From JADZAI01 sp047602465 (GTDB taxonomy: Bacteria > Pseudomonadota > Alphaproteobacteria > Micropepsales > Micropepsaceae): a DNA stretch of 64,000 nucleotides. Of this stretch, positions 52,061-60,446 are shown piece by piece. A program made the translations under genes and the position numbers. The stretch is from assembly GCA_047602465.1 (NCBI GenBank), contig JASGHF010000002.1, positions 62,001 through 126,000 of the forward strand, given 5' to 3'. Below the pieces are notes generated by a model. The model saw nothing but the letters and a program-made list of their open reading frames with translations. It was not told where the DNA came from and did no database searches. Each line of letters starts with the position of its first letter. The stretch's first letter is position 1.

Positions 52061-54364
52061 ATGTCCCATTCCTTTGACGACGCCCTGTCCGAGGCCGCCG
52101 CCCCGGTCTCCGGCGAACCGCCCTATCTGCGCGGCCTGAACGCCGAACAGCGCGAGGCGGTCCTCGCATCCGACGGCCCGGTGCTGGTTCTTGCCGGCGC
52201 CGGAACGGGGAAGACGCGCGTGCTGACCACGCGCCTCGCCCACCTGCTCTACACCCGCCGCGCCTATCCGGGCCAGATCCTCGCCGTCACCTTCACCAAC
52301 AAGGCGGCGCGCGAGATGAAGGAGCGCATCGGCCTCCTCATCGGCGGCGTGGTCGAAGGGATGCAGTGGCTCGGCACCTTCCACTCCATCGGCGCGCGCA
52401 TGCTGCGCCGCCATGCCGAACTGGCGGGCCTCAAATCCAACTTCACCATTCTGGACGCCGACGATCAGCTCCGCCTTATCAAGCAGGTCGTCGCCGCCGC
52501 CAATCTAGACGAGAAGCGCCACCCGCCGCGCCAGCTCGCGGCCCTGATCGACCGCTGGAAGAACAGAGGCTGGCTGCCGCCCGACGTTCCGAACGGCGAG
52601 GCCTACGGCTATGCCGCCGGCAAGGGCGCGCAGCTTTATGCCGCCTATCAGCAGCGGCTTCAGGAACTGAACGCCGCCGATTTCGGCGACCTCCTGCTCG
52701 GCGCGATCAAGGTGCTGCGCGAAAACCCCGACGTGCTGGAGGACTATCGCCGCCGCTTCGTCTACATCCTGGTGGACGAGTATCAGGACACCAACACCGC
52801 CCAGCACCAGTGGCTGAAACTGCTCGCCGCGCCGCGCCACAACATCTGCTGCGTGGGCGATGACGACCAGTCGATCTATGGCTGGCGCGGGGCCGAGGTC
52901 GACAACATCCTTTCCTTCGAGCGCGACTATCCCGGCGCGAAGATCATCCGCCTTGAACAGAACTACCGCTCGACGCCTGAAATCCTGAACGCCGCCTCCG
53001 GCCTCATCCGCGAGAACAAGTCGCGCCACGGCAAGACGCTGCACACCAAGGCCGAAAGCGGCAGCCCGGTCACCGTGCTGTCGGTGTGGGACGCCGAGGA
53101 AGAGGCCCGCCAGATCGCCGACGAACTGGAAGCCATGATGAAGCGGGGCGAGCGCCTCGCCTCCGCCGCCATCCTGGTGCGCGCCTCGCACCAGATGCGC
53201 GAGTTCGAGGAACGCTTCGTCGCCATCGGCATCCCCTACCGCGTCATCGGCGGCCCGCGCTTCTACGAGCGCCAGGAAATCCGCGACGCGCTCGCTTACT
53301 TTCGCGTCGTCTATCAGCCCGACGACGACCTGGCGTTCGAGCGCATCGTCAACAAGCCCAAGCGCGGCATCGGCGACAAGGCGCTGCAGGACATTCAGGT
53401 CTCGGCCCGCAGGATGGGCGTGTCGCTGGCCGTCGCCTCGCGCCGCCTCGCCGACAGCGACGAGATGAGCGGCAAGGCCCGCACCTCGCTGAAAGCGCTC
53501 ATGGACAATTTCGACCGCTGGCGCGGCAACATCGCCGCTATGAGCCATATCGATCTCGCCACCGCGATCCTTGAGGAGAGCGGCTATATCGAGATGTGGC
53601 AGGCCGACAAATCGGTCGAGGCCGAAGGCCGCCTCGACAACCTGAAAGAACTCATCCGCTCGATGGACGGGTTCGAAAATCTCGGCGGCTTCCTGGAACA
53701 CGTCTCGCTGGTCATGGAAGTCGAGCAGAACGAGACCGGCGACAAGGTCTCGATCATGACCCTGCACGGCGCCAAGGGGCTGGAGTTCGACACCGTCTTC
53801 CTGCCCGGCTGGGAGGAAGGCCTGTTCCCCTCGCAGCGCTCGATGGACGAGACCGGCCTTGCGGGGCTGGAGGAAGAGCGCCGCCTCGCCTATGTCGGCA
53901 TCACGCGCGGCAAGAAGCGCGTGCAGATCAGCTACGCCGCCAACCGCCGCACCCATGGCCTGTGGCAGAGCGCCATCCCCTCGCGCTTCGTCTCCGAGCT
54001 TCCCGTCGCCGCGATCGAGATCAGGGAAGGGGCCGGGGGCGGCTTCCAGCAGCGCGGCGCTTTCGCCGAGAACCGCTGGTCCACCGGCGACTTCTCCTCG
54101 ACCTATGACAGCCCCGGCTGGCGCCGGGCGCAATCGAACGCGCAGTCCGGCGGCTTCCGCCAGCGCGGCCCGGTGATCGAGGTGACCGCCCAGGTCATCA
54201 ACGCCGCCGACGACAGCCATGGCGGCTTCTCGGTCGGCGACAACGTGGTCCACGCCAAATTCGGTCAGGGCCGCGTCATCCACGCCGACGGCAACAAACT
54301 GACCGTGCGCTTCCAGACGGCGGGCGAAAAGAAGGTCGTCGCCGCGTTCCTGAAGCACGCCTGA
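52061..54364 (+). CDS. uvrD: UvrD/PcrA-type superfamily 1 DNA helicase
   Basis: This 767-residue 3'-5' helicase acts in nucleotide excision and mismatch repair or at blocked forks. Motif I AGAGTGKT (45-52), motif Ia VTFTNKAAREMKERI, motif II VDEYQDTN, motif III GDDDQSIYGWRGA, motif IV LEQNYRST, motif V TLHGAKGLEFDTVFLPGWEEGLFP and motif VI RLAYVGITRGKKR are all present. The C-terminal 50 residues (VGDNVVHAKFGQGRVI) form the Tudor-like RNA-polymerase-binding domain of PcrA/UvrD. Confidence 0.95.
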   Translation: MSHSFDDALSEAAAPVSGEPPYLRGLNAEQREAVLASDGPVLVLAGAGTGKTRVLTTRLAHLLYTRRAYPGQILAVTFTNKAAREMKERIGLLIGGVVEGMQWLGTFHSIGARMLRRHAELAGLKSNFTILDADDQLRLIKQVVAAANLDEKRHPPRQLAALIDRWKNRGWLPPDVPNGEAYGYAAGKGAQLYAAYQQRLQELNAADFGDLLLGAIKVLRENPDVLEDYRRRFVYILVDEYQDTNTAQHQWLKLLAAPRHNICCVGDDDQSIYGWRGAEVDNILSFERDYPGAKIIRLEQNYRSTPEILNAASGLIRENKSRHGKTLHTKAESGSPVTVLSVWDAEEEARQIADELEAMMKRGERLASAAILVRASHQMREFEERFVAIGIPYRVIGGPRFYERQEIRDALAYFRVVYQPDDDLAFERIVNKPKRGIGDKALQDIQVSARRMGVSLAVASRRLADSDEMSGKARTSLKALMDNFDRWRGNIAAMSHIDLATAILEESGYIEMWQADKSVEAEGRLDNLKELIRSMDGFENLGGFLEHVSLVMEVEQNETGDKVSIMTLHGAKGLEFDTVFLPGWEEGLFPSQRSMDETGLAGLEEERRLAYVGITRGKKRVQISYAANRRTHGLWQSAIPSRFVSELPVAAIEIREGAGGGFQQRGAFAENRWSTGDFSSTYDSPGWRRAQSNAQSGGFRQRGPVIEVTAQVINAADDSHGGFSVGDNVVHAKFGQGRVIHADGNKLTVRFQTAGEKKVVAAFLKHA

Positions 54365-54367
54365 TCC

Positions 54368-54718
54368 ATGGGCCTGCTCGTCATCCTCGGCGCGCTGATG
54401 GCGATGAACATCGCCGCCTTTCTGGCGACGCGCCTCCTCACCCATGACTGGCCGGCCGCCTTCGCCGCCGGACGCCTCGCCACCATCGCCTTCATCGTCA
54501 CGATCGGCGTCTGGTTCGGCATGACCAGCGACACCGCGAACCCGCCCGCGGAAATGCAGATCCGCCTCACCCTGCTCGCCGCCGCCGCCCTCGCCATGAC
54601 CGCCCTCGTCCGCTGGCGTCTGCCCGCCGCCGGCTGGGCCAGATCCCTTCTCATCGGGCTTGCGACCGCCGCCGCCATGGCCGGCGGCTATCTCGGCGGC
54701 GTCGCGCTATCCAGCTGA
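54368..54718 (+). CDS. Small integral membrane protein
   Basis: The 116-residue protein has four hydrophobic segments and little else: LVILGALMAMNIAAFLAT, IAFIVTIGVWFGMTS, LTLLAAAALAMTALV and a C-terminal glycine-rich helix. It starts 3 bp after uvrD and is probably co-transcribed. No family recognised. Confidence 0.6.
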   Translation: MGLLVILGALMAMNIAAFLATRLLTHDWPAAFAAGRLATIAFIVTIGVWFGMTSDTANPPAEMQIRLTLLAAAALAMTALVRWRLPAAGWARSLLIGLATAAAMAGGYLGGVALSS

Positions 54719-54727
54719 CAAGCCCAG

Positions 54728-54792
54728 TCATCCCTCACCGCTTGCGGGGAGGGTGGACAGATGGCGAAGCCATCTGGACGGGTGGGGCAACC
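54728..54792 (+). repeat. REP-like element, copy A
   Basis: TCATCCCTCACCGCTTGCGGGGAGGGTGG is followed by a CAGATGG-CGAA-CCATCTG-type hairpin and GACGGGTGGGGC. It shares its two ends with copies at 58671, 59098 (inverted), 59162, 61167 (inverted, partial) and 61214. The body is a palindromic core of variable sequence. It sits between the small membrane-protein gene and prmA. Confidence 0.8.
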
Positions 54793-54810
54793 TTCCGCAT
54801 AACGCGCCCC

Positions 54811-55668
54811 ATGAACCCGCCTCTCTGGAAAGCCTCCGTCCGCGCCGCGATGGAGGAGATCGAGCATCTCTCCACCCTGCTCGAACTGACGCCCTCGCCC
54901 GCGCCGCAATCGGTGATCGTCCTCACCCACCCGCATGAGGACGATGCGGTGATCGAGGCCTATTACGACGAACCCGCCGACCCCGCCGCGCTCAGCGCCA
55001 TTCTCGGCCGCGACGTGAAGGTCGAGGCCCTGCCCGACCAGGACTGGGTGAAGCTCAGCCAGGAGGGCCTGCCCCCCGTCCGCGCCGGCCGCTTCTTCGT
55101 CTATGGCCGGCACGACAAGGGCCGCGTCCCCGTCAACGTCCAGGGCCTCGCCATCGAGGCCGGCGCCGCCTTCGGCACCGGCCATCACGAGACGACCTCG
55201 GGCTGCCTCACCGCGCTCGAATGGATGAAGCAGATCGGCTACGCGCCCGGCAACGCGCTCGATCTCGGCACCGGCACCGGGGTTCTGGCGCTGGCCGCCC
55301 ACCGGCTCTGGCGCATCCCGGTGCTGGCGACCGACATCGACCCCGTCGCCATCGAGGTCACGCGCGAAAATCTCCGCCTCAACGGCGGCCAGATGCGCAT
55401 CCGCACCGCCGTCGCCGAGGGCTTCGCGCATCCCGCCATCGGGGCCTCCGCGCCCTACGACCTCATCATCGCCAACATCCTGTCCGGCCCGCTGACCCAG
55501 CTCGCCCCCGGCATCCGCAGCCACCTCGCCCCCGGCGGCAAGGCGCTGCTCTCAGGCCTGCTGCGGACGCAGGAGCTGGTCGTCCTCGCCTTCTACCGAA
55601 GCCTGGGCATGCGGCTGGAGCGCCGCTGGCGTCTCGGCCCCTGGTCCGTCCTTCTGCTCACGCTTTGA
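54811..55668 (+). CDS. prmA: Ribosomal protein L11 methyltransferase
   Basis: The 285-residue enzyme trimethylates L11. The SAM-binding block ALDLGTGTGVLALAAH and the ANILSGPL motif (the NxxP-like catalytic loop region) are present, with the small N-terminal substrate-recognition domain before them. ATG 54811 is taken as start; a longer frame runs through REP copy A. No clear Shine-Dalgarno is seen, so the repeat may have displaced it. Confidence 0.9.
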   Translation: MNPPLWKASVRAAMEEIEHLSTLLELTPSPAPQSVIVLTHPHEDDAVIEAYYDEPADPAALSAILGRDVKVEALPDQDWVKLSQEGLPPVRAGRFFVYGRHDKGRVPVNVQGLAIEAGAAFGTGHHETTSGCLTALEWMKQIGYAPGNALDLGTGTGVLALAAHRLWRIPVLATDIDPVAIEVTRENLRLNGGQMRIRTAVAEGFAHPAIGASAPYDLIIANILSGPLTQLAPGIRSHLAPGGKALLSGLLRTQELVVLAFYRSLGMRLERRWRLGPWSVLLLTL

Positions 55669-55699
55669 CGGCGGCCCCCAAAAGGCCCACAACCCGCCC

Positions 55700-56137
55700 A
55701 TGCCGGCTGAGCTCCTGAATGCGCCCTACCACATAGTCGCTGCTGCGATCATAGGGGCATCGCTGTTCTGGAGTCTTGTCCTGGCCTTCCCGCTCAAGCT
55801 GGTCGCCGAAGCCGTATTCCGCTTCCCGGTGAGGCTGGGCAGCGCCTTTGTGACGATGCTGGTGTCCTGGATTGCGATCAGTTCGATCATCCTTCTGCCG
55901 ATCCGCAGCGGATGGATTAAGGCCGAGGCAACGACGCAGATATCGCTCCAACTCATCGCCCTCGTCTCCAGCCTCCTGGTCCTCACATTCTGCCTCACCG
56001 GCATAGTTCGCGCGCCGGACGGTCGAACGCCGGACTTCGCCCAATCCGGCGTCGTGGCGGCGATCATGCAGGTGATCACGCTCCTGATCGCCCTCGCTCT
56101 GACCTTCTCCGGAATCAAGGTAGCGTCCGGCGGCTGA
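55700..56137 (+). CDS. Four-span membrane protein, paralogue 1
   Basis: The 145-residue protein has four hydrophobic segments. FPLKLVAEAVFRFPVRLGSAFVTMLVSWIA and the C-terminal RAPDG...VVAAIMQVITLLIALALTFSG correspond to blocks of the 168-residue protein 138 bp downstream. Likely a local duplication. Function unknown. Confidence 0.6.
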   Translation: MPAELLNAPYHIVAAAIIGASLFWSLVLAFPLKLVAEAVFRFPVRLGSAFVTMLVSWIAISSIILLPIRSGWIKAEATTQISLQLIALVSSLLVLTFCLTGIVRAPDGRTPDFAQSGVVAAIMQVITLLIALALTFSGIKVASGG

Positions 56138-56274
56138 AACGATGGCGCGCTGCGGCAAGACTCCGGCGCCCACACCCGCGTTGCTTCTCGCCTTCGCAGT
56201 CTGCACAAAGCGATGACAAATCCGACCCGCCCGACACAGCGTCGCGCCCGATCCGCACAGATGGAGAACCCGCC

Positions 56275-56781
56275 ATGACTGTCATCCTGATGGCCGCTCA
56301 GTCGGTATCGGCCGAGGGCATCATCGATCAGATGGGTATGCCGGCCTATATCGGCCTCACGCTCGTCGGCGCGGTCGTTGCGGCATTGATCGTCGGTCTG
56401 CTGCTGAAGTTCGTCGGCGGCTCCGTACTCGGCCATCCGGTCAAATACGGCAGCGCCTTCACCGCCATCTTCATCACCGTCCTTGTCGCGCAGGCTATCG
56501 AGTTCGCCTTGGTGCAGGGCGGCGTCATTCCGCAGCCGTCGTTCGATCCGCAGGCCAGCCTGGTGGATCAGATCATGCCGAACGGGCCGGTCATCTTCGC
56601 AATCGTCCAGGCTATCAGCTTCCTCCTCCTGACCTGGGCGATCCGCGCCTTCCTGAAAGGCCCTGATGACGAGCCGCCGTCATGGAGCAACGCATTGATG
56701 ATCTCGCTCGTCATGACGGTCATTCTCATCGCCTTCGCCGTCATCCTGCTCAAGCTCAACGCCGGCATGCAGCCCGGCTGA
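56275..56781 (+). CDS. Four-span membrane protein, paralogue 2
   Basis: The 168-residue protein repeats the layout of its neighbour (KFVGGSVLGHPVKYGSAFTAIFITVLVAQAIE; FLKGPDDEPPSWSNALMISLVMTVILIAFAVILL) with an extra 20 residues at the N-terminus. ATG 56275 follows a GGAGAACC stretch. Identity between the two is modest by eye. Role unknown. Confidence 0.6.
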   Translation: MTVILMAAQSVSAEGIIDQMGMPAYIGLTLVGAVVAALIVGLLLKFVGGSVLGHPVKYGSAFTAIFITVLVAQAIEFALVQGGVIPQPSFDPQASLVDQIMPNGPVIFAIVQAISFLLLTWAIRAFLKGPDDEPPSWSNALMISLVMTVILIAFAVILLKLNAGMQPG

Positions 56782-56828
56782 CAACCTCCTGATTGGCGCG
56801 GGCGGAGGGTTTTGATACACCTCCGCCC

Positions 56829-58664
56829 ATGTCCCAGACCCTCTCGCGCGACCAGACCCCACGCTTCCAGACCTACGACGATCCGCCGCCGCCCAGCGCC
56901 ACCACCGCGCGGGTGGCCGCCATCCGCGCCAGGCTGGCCGAACAGGGCCTCACCGGCGTCATCATCCCGCGCGGCGACGCGCATATGGGCGAATACGTCG
57001 CCCCCCATGACGAGCGCCTCGCCTGGGCCACCGGCTTCACCGGATCGGCCGGCATGGCCGTCGTGATGGCCGACCGCGCCGCCGTCTTCATCGATGGCCG
57101 CTACACGCTTCAGGTCCGCGACCAGGTCGATCTCTCGATCTTCGCGCCCCGGCACCTCATCGACGAGCCGCCCGCGCAATGGCTCGCCGCCCACGTGAAA
57201 CCGGGCGACCGCATCGCCTACGATCCGTGGCTCCACACCCCCGGCGGCATCGAGCCGCTGGAGCGCGCCATCACCGCCGCCGGCGGCAAGCTGATCGCCG
57301 TCGACACCTCGCCCGTCGACGCCGCCTGGGACGACCAGCCCGCCCCGCCGCTCGCCCCGGTCGTGCCCCACCCGCTGGAGATCGCGGGCGAAGCCGCCGC
57401 CGACAAGCGCGCCCGCATCGCCGCCGCCCTCGATGGCGCGGATGCCGCCGTATTGACGCTGCCTGAATCGATCGCCTGGCTGCTCAACATCCGCGGCGGC
57501 GATGTCGGCCATGTGCCGCTGCCCCATTCCTTCGCGGTGCTGCACAAGAACGCCGCCGTCGATCTCTACCTCGATGACCGCAAGGTGACTGACGGTCTCG
57601 CTGCCCATCTCGGCAACGGCGTGCGCCTGCGCGATCCGTCCGAACTGGGCGCGGGCCTCGATGAACTCGCCGGCAAGACCGTCCTCGCCGATCCCGCCAA
57701 CGCCGCCGTCTGGGTGTTCAAGCGCCTGGAGGCCGCCGGCGCGAAAATCCGCAAGGGCGCCGATCCCATCCTGCTGCCCAAGGCGCAGAAGAACGCGGCC
57801 GAGATCGCCGGCGTCCGCGCCGCCCATATCCGCGATGGCGCCGCCCTCACCCGTTTCCTGAAATGGGTGACGGAAGAAGGCGCCGCCGGCCGCATCTCCG
57901 AAATCCAGGCCTGCGAAAAGCTGGAAGATTTCCGCCGCGAGACCGGCGCGCTCAAGGATCTCTCCTTCGACTCGATCTCCGGCTCCGGCCCCAACGGCGC
58001 CATCGTCCATTACCGCGTCACGCAGAAAACCGACCGCAAGCTGCGCAGCGGCGAACTCTTCCTCATCGACTCGGGCGGCCAGTACATGGACGCCACCACC
58101 GACGTCACCCGCACCGTCGCCCTGGGCACGCCCACGGCCGAAATGAAAGACCGCTTCACCCGCGTGCTGAAGGGCCACATCGCCCTCGCCACCGCCCGCT
58201 TCCCCGCCGGCACCACGGGCGCCCAGCTCGACAGCCTCGCCCGCGCGCCGCTCTGGGCCGCCGGCCTCGACTACGATCACGGCACCGGCCACGGCGTCGG
58301 CGCTTACCTCAGCGTCCACGAAGGCCCGCAGAGCATCTCGAAAAAGCCGATCGCCCAGCCGCTCCTGCCCGGCATGATCTGCTCCAACGAGCCCGGCTAT
58401 TACAAAACCGGCGGCTACGGCATCCGCATCGAGAACCTCGTCGTGGTGCGCGAGGTCGCCATCGAAGGCGCCGAACGCAAGACGATGGAGTTCGAGACGG
58501 TCACCCTCGCCCCCATCGATGTCGACCTGATCGAGCCGTCGCTCCTGACGCCCGACGAACGCACCTGGCTCAACGCCTACCACGCCCGCGTCCGCGACAC
58601 GCTCACCCCGCTGGTCGATGCAGACACGGCCAAGTGGCTCATCACCGCGACGCGCGCGGTCTGA
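56829..58664 (+). CDS. pepP: Xaa-Pro aminopeptidase (M24B, aminopeptidase P)
   Basis: The 611-residue dimetal enzyme removes N-terminal residues before proline. It has three domains: two creatinase-like N-terminal domains and the pita-bread catalytic domain. Predicted ligands are Asp414, Asp425, His488 (GTGHGVGAYLSVHEGP), Glu521 (NEPGYY) and Glu556 (MEFETVTL). This three-domain size matches the eukaryotic/alphaproteobacterial APP1-like branch rather than E. coli PepP (441). ATG 56829 is chosen over a longer frame. REP copy B follows 6 bp after the stop. Confidence 0.93.
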   Translation: MSQTLSRDQTPRFQTYDDPPPPSATTARVAAIRARLAEQGLTGVIIPRGDAHMGEYVAPHDERLAWATGFTGSAGMAVVMADRAAVFIDGRYTLQVRDQVDLSIFAPRHLIDEPPAQWLAAHVKPGDRIAYDPWLHTPGGIEPLERAITAAGGKLIAVDTSPVDAAWDDQPAPPLAPVVPHPLEIAGEAAADKRARIAAALDGADAAVLTLPESIAWLLNIRGGDVGHVPLPHSFAVLHKNAAVDLYLDDRKVTDGLAAHLGNGVRLRDPSELGAGLDELAGKTVLADPANAAVWVFKRLEAAGAKIRKGADPILLPKAQKNAAEIAGVRAAHIRDGAALTRFLKWVTEEGAAGRISEIQACEKLEDFRRETGALKDLSFDSISGSGPNGAIVHYRVTQKTDRKLRSGELFLIDSGGQYMDATTDVTRTVALGTPTAEMKDRFTRVLKGHIALATARFPAGTTGAQLDSLARAPLWAAGLDYDHGTGHGVGAYLSVHEGPQSISKKPIAQPLLPGMICSNEPGYYKTGGYGIRIENLVVVREVAIEGAERKTMEFETVTLAPIDVDLIEPSLLTPDERTWLNAYHARVRDTLTPLVDADTAKWLITATRAV

Positions 58665-58670
58665 ACGCCC

Positions 58671-58733
58671 CATCCCTCCCCTTCAGGGGAGGGTGGCCAG
58701 ACGGCGCAGCCGTCTGGACGGGTGGGGCAACCC
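58671..58733 (+). repeat. REP-like element, copy B (left flank of DUF559 gene)
   Basis: CATCCCTCCCCTTCAGGGGAGGGTGG, then a CAGACGG-CGCAG-CCGTCTG hairpin, then GACGGGTGGGGC. Direct orientation. It lies between pepP and the DUF559 start; with inverted copy C it brackets that gene. Confidence 0.85.
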
Positions 58734-58750
58734 TGCCTCAGACGTGCGTG

Positions 58751-59140
58751 ATGTCGGCCACGACCCGCGCCCGCGAACTCCGCTCATCCATGAGCAAGCC
58801 GGAAGTCTTGCTCTGGACGCGGCTCAAGGCCCTGCGCGCGCTCGGCTACCATATGCGCCGGCAAACACCGCTCGGCCCCTACTTCGCTGACTTCCTTTGC
58901 AAGCCTGCCAGGCTCGTCATCGAAATCGACGGTCGCCAACACCTCGAACCCGCCGCGCACCAGCGCGATCTGGCCCGCGACCACCATCTCGCGAGGCTCG
59001 GATTCGAGACAATCCGCTTCCACGCCGACGACGTGCTGCGCGATCCTGACGACATTTGCCGCCAGGTTCTCGATCGCTTGCGGCAACGCCACCCGAACCC
59101 CACCCGTCCCGCCGCTTCGCGCCGGTCCACCCTCCCCTGA
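58751..59140 (+). CDS. DUF559 nuclease-like protein (Vsr-type PD-(D/E)XK fold)
   Basis: The 129-residue protein is a DUF559 member: RSSMSKPEVLLWTRLKALR, GYHMRRQTPLGPYFADFLC and RLVIEIDGRQH. Predicted catalytic residues Glu18, Asp47, Glu58 and Asp60 are intact. DUF559 is related to very-short-patch-repair endonucleases. Flanking inverted REP-like copies B and C lie at 58671 and 59098, and its last residues and stop are encoded inside copy C. Related nuclease genes sit beside such repeats in many alphaproteobacteria, suggesting a mobile or domesticated module. Start ATG 58751. Confidence 0.85.
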   Translation: MSATTRARELRSSMSKPEVLLWTRLKALRALGYHMRRQTPLGPYFADFLCKPARLVIEIDGRQHLEPAAHQRDLARDHHLARLGFETIRFHADDVLRDPDDICRQVLDRLRQRHPNPTRPAASRRSTLP

Positions 59141-59152
59141 AGGTGAGGGATG
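59098..59152 (-). repeat. REP-like element, copy C (inverted)
   Basis: Read on the minus strand, it begins TCATCCCTCACCTTCAGG and ends GACGGGTGGGG, matching copies A and B. It supplies the DUF559 stop codon. Together with copy D it forms a head-to-head pair separated by about 10 bp. Confidence 0.85.
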
Positions 59153-59161
59153 AAACGGAAC

Positions 59162-59216
59162 AATCCCTCACCGCTTGCGGGGAGGGTGTCATCGCGAAGC
59201 GATGACCGGTGGGGCC
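59162..59216 (+). repeat. REP-like element, copy D
   Basis: ATCCCTCACCGCTTGCGGGGAGGGTG plus TCATCGC-GAA-GCGATGA hairpin and CCGGTGGGGC. Direct orientation, 10 bp from inverted copy C, upstream of the VOC gene. Confidence 0.85.
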
Positions 59217-59239
59217 TGTTTCAGCTACAACCCCTCCCC

Positions 59240-60085
59240 ATGACCGCTCCCCTCTCCGCCGTCGACCACACCCTCGTCGCCGTTCCTGATCTCGAAGCCG
59301 CCGCCAAACTCTGGCGCAGCTTCGGCTTCACCCTCACGCCCCGCGCCGTCCACGGCGGCGGCGCGACGGCGAACCACTGCATCATGTTCCGCGACACCTA
59401 TGTCGAGCTGATCGCCGCCACCGGCGACGGCGCCTCGCCTCTCGCCGCCGCCATCGGCGCGCGCCCGCCCGGCGGCATCGGCGTCGCCTTCGCGGCGACG
59501 GACGCCGCCGCCACCGTCAAGGCCCTCCGCGATGCCGGCGTCCCCACGCAAGACCCGCTCCCCCTCGAACGCCCGCTCGATCTCGACGGCGTCACCCAAA
59601 CCGTCCGCTTCGAAAACGTCCTCTTCCAGGCGAACCTCCCCGGCCTCATCGCCTTCGCCTGCCATCATCTGACGCCCGCGCTCACGCGCGCCCGCCACGA
59701 ATGGCAACTCCACGCCAATGGCGCGACCGGCATCATGGAAATCGTCATCGGCGCCGACGACCCGTCCGTCTTCCGCCCCGCCCTCGAACAGCTCTTCGGC
59801 AGCACCCACGTCGCCGATGCGCCGCACGGCCTCTCGGTCATCCTCGATGGCATCGCGCTGGCGGTCACCACCCCCATCGGCCTCGCCCATCGCTTCGGCC
59901 CGAAGGCGGTCGACGGCCTCGCGTCCCTCCCCGGCCTCGCCGCCACCGTCTTCGGCGTCAACGAGCCTGACGCCGCCGGCGCGATGATGGATATGGGCCG
60001 CGTCCCCTATGCCGATCACCACCACGGCCTCGTCGTCGCCGCCAGACATGCCGGCGGCATGATCGTCGCGTTCGAGGAGAACTGA
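59240..60085 (+). CDS. VOC-family (glyoxalase-like) protein
   Basis: The 281-residue protein has tandem VOC betaalphabeta modules: AVDHTLVAVPDLEAAAKLWRSFGFTLTPR near the N-terminus and GIMEIVIGADDPSVFRPALEQLFG in the second half. It is glyoxalase/bleomycin-like rather than a plain lactoylglutathione lyase (which is half this size). Metal ligands are hard to assign by eye. ATG 59240 is chosen; the longer frame runs into REP copy D. The stop is followed at once by the phosphatase gene. Confidence 0.8.
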   Translation: MTAPLSAVDHTLVAVPDLEAAAKLWRSFGFTLTPRAVHGGGATANHCIMFRDTYVELIAATGDGASPLAAAIGARPPGGIGVAFAATDAAATVKALRDAGVPTQDPLPLERPLDLDGVTQTVRFENVLFQANLPGLIAFACHHLTPALTRARHEWQLHANGATGIMEIVIGADDPSVFRPALEQLFGSTHVADAPHGLSVILDGIALAVTTPIGLAHRFGPKAVDGLASLPGLAATVFGVNEPDAAGAMMDMGRVPYADHHHGLVVAARHAGGMIVAFEEN

Positions 60086-60086
60086 C

Positions 60087-60446
60087 CTGCCGGCCCCGCT
60101 CCGCGTTCTCTTCCTCTGCAGCCGCAATCGCCGCCGCAGCCCCACCGCCGAGCAGGTCTTCGCGAACGACCCGAATGTCGAGGCCGCCTCCGCCGGCCTC
60201 GCCCCCGATGCGGAAGAGCCGCTGACGCCCGATCACCTGGAAGACGCAGACCTCGTCTTCGTGATGGAGCGCAGCCACCAGCGCCGGCTTGACCAGCGTT
60301 TCGCCCGTCACCTCAAGGGCAAGAAGATCGTCTGCCTCGACATTCCCGACGACTTCGATTTCATGGCCCCACAACTGGTCGCACTCATCGAGGCGCGCGT
60401 GACGCCGCACCTCAAACGCGGCGCACCACAAGGGGAACGCACATGA
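60087..60446 (+). CDS. Low-molecular-weight protein tyrosine phosphatase-like protein, probable CTG start
   Basis: Translated from CTG 60087, the frame gives 119 residues with the P-loop LFLCSRNRRRSPTAE (Cys11-x5-Arg17) and DADLVFVMERSH, ending PQGERT. No ATG, GTG or TTG exists in frame before the catalytic Cys. GAGGAG (60074-60079) sits 7 bp before the CTG, overlapping the VOC stop, an ideal ribosome-site position. ATG 60261 would delete the active site. The gene then overlaps the hydrolase by ATGA. Probably a phosphotyrosine or arginine phosphatase; the substrate is unknown. Confidence 0.8.
   Translation: MPAPLRVLFLCSRNRRRSPTAEQVFANDPNVEAASAGLAPDAEEPLTPDHLEDADLVFVMERSHQRRLDQRFARHLKGKKIVCLDIPDDFDFMAPQLVALIEARVTPHLKRGAPQGERT

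Noticed and set aside
52505..54445. A 646-codon minus-strand frame opposite uvrD
   Set aside because: Antisense shadow of a helicase with every SF1 motif; no domain features.
56568..58673. A 701-codon minus-strand open frame opposite pepP
   Set aside because: It is antisense to a clearly conserved enzyme, is Gly/Asp/Val-rich without motifs, and reflects GC-rich codon bias.
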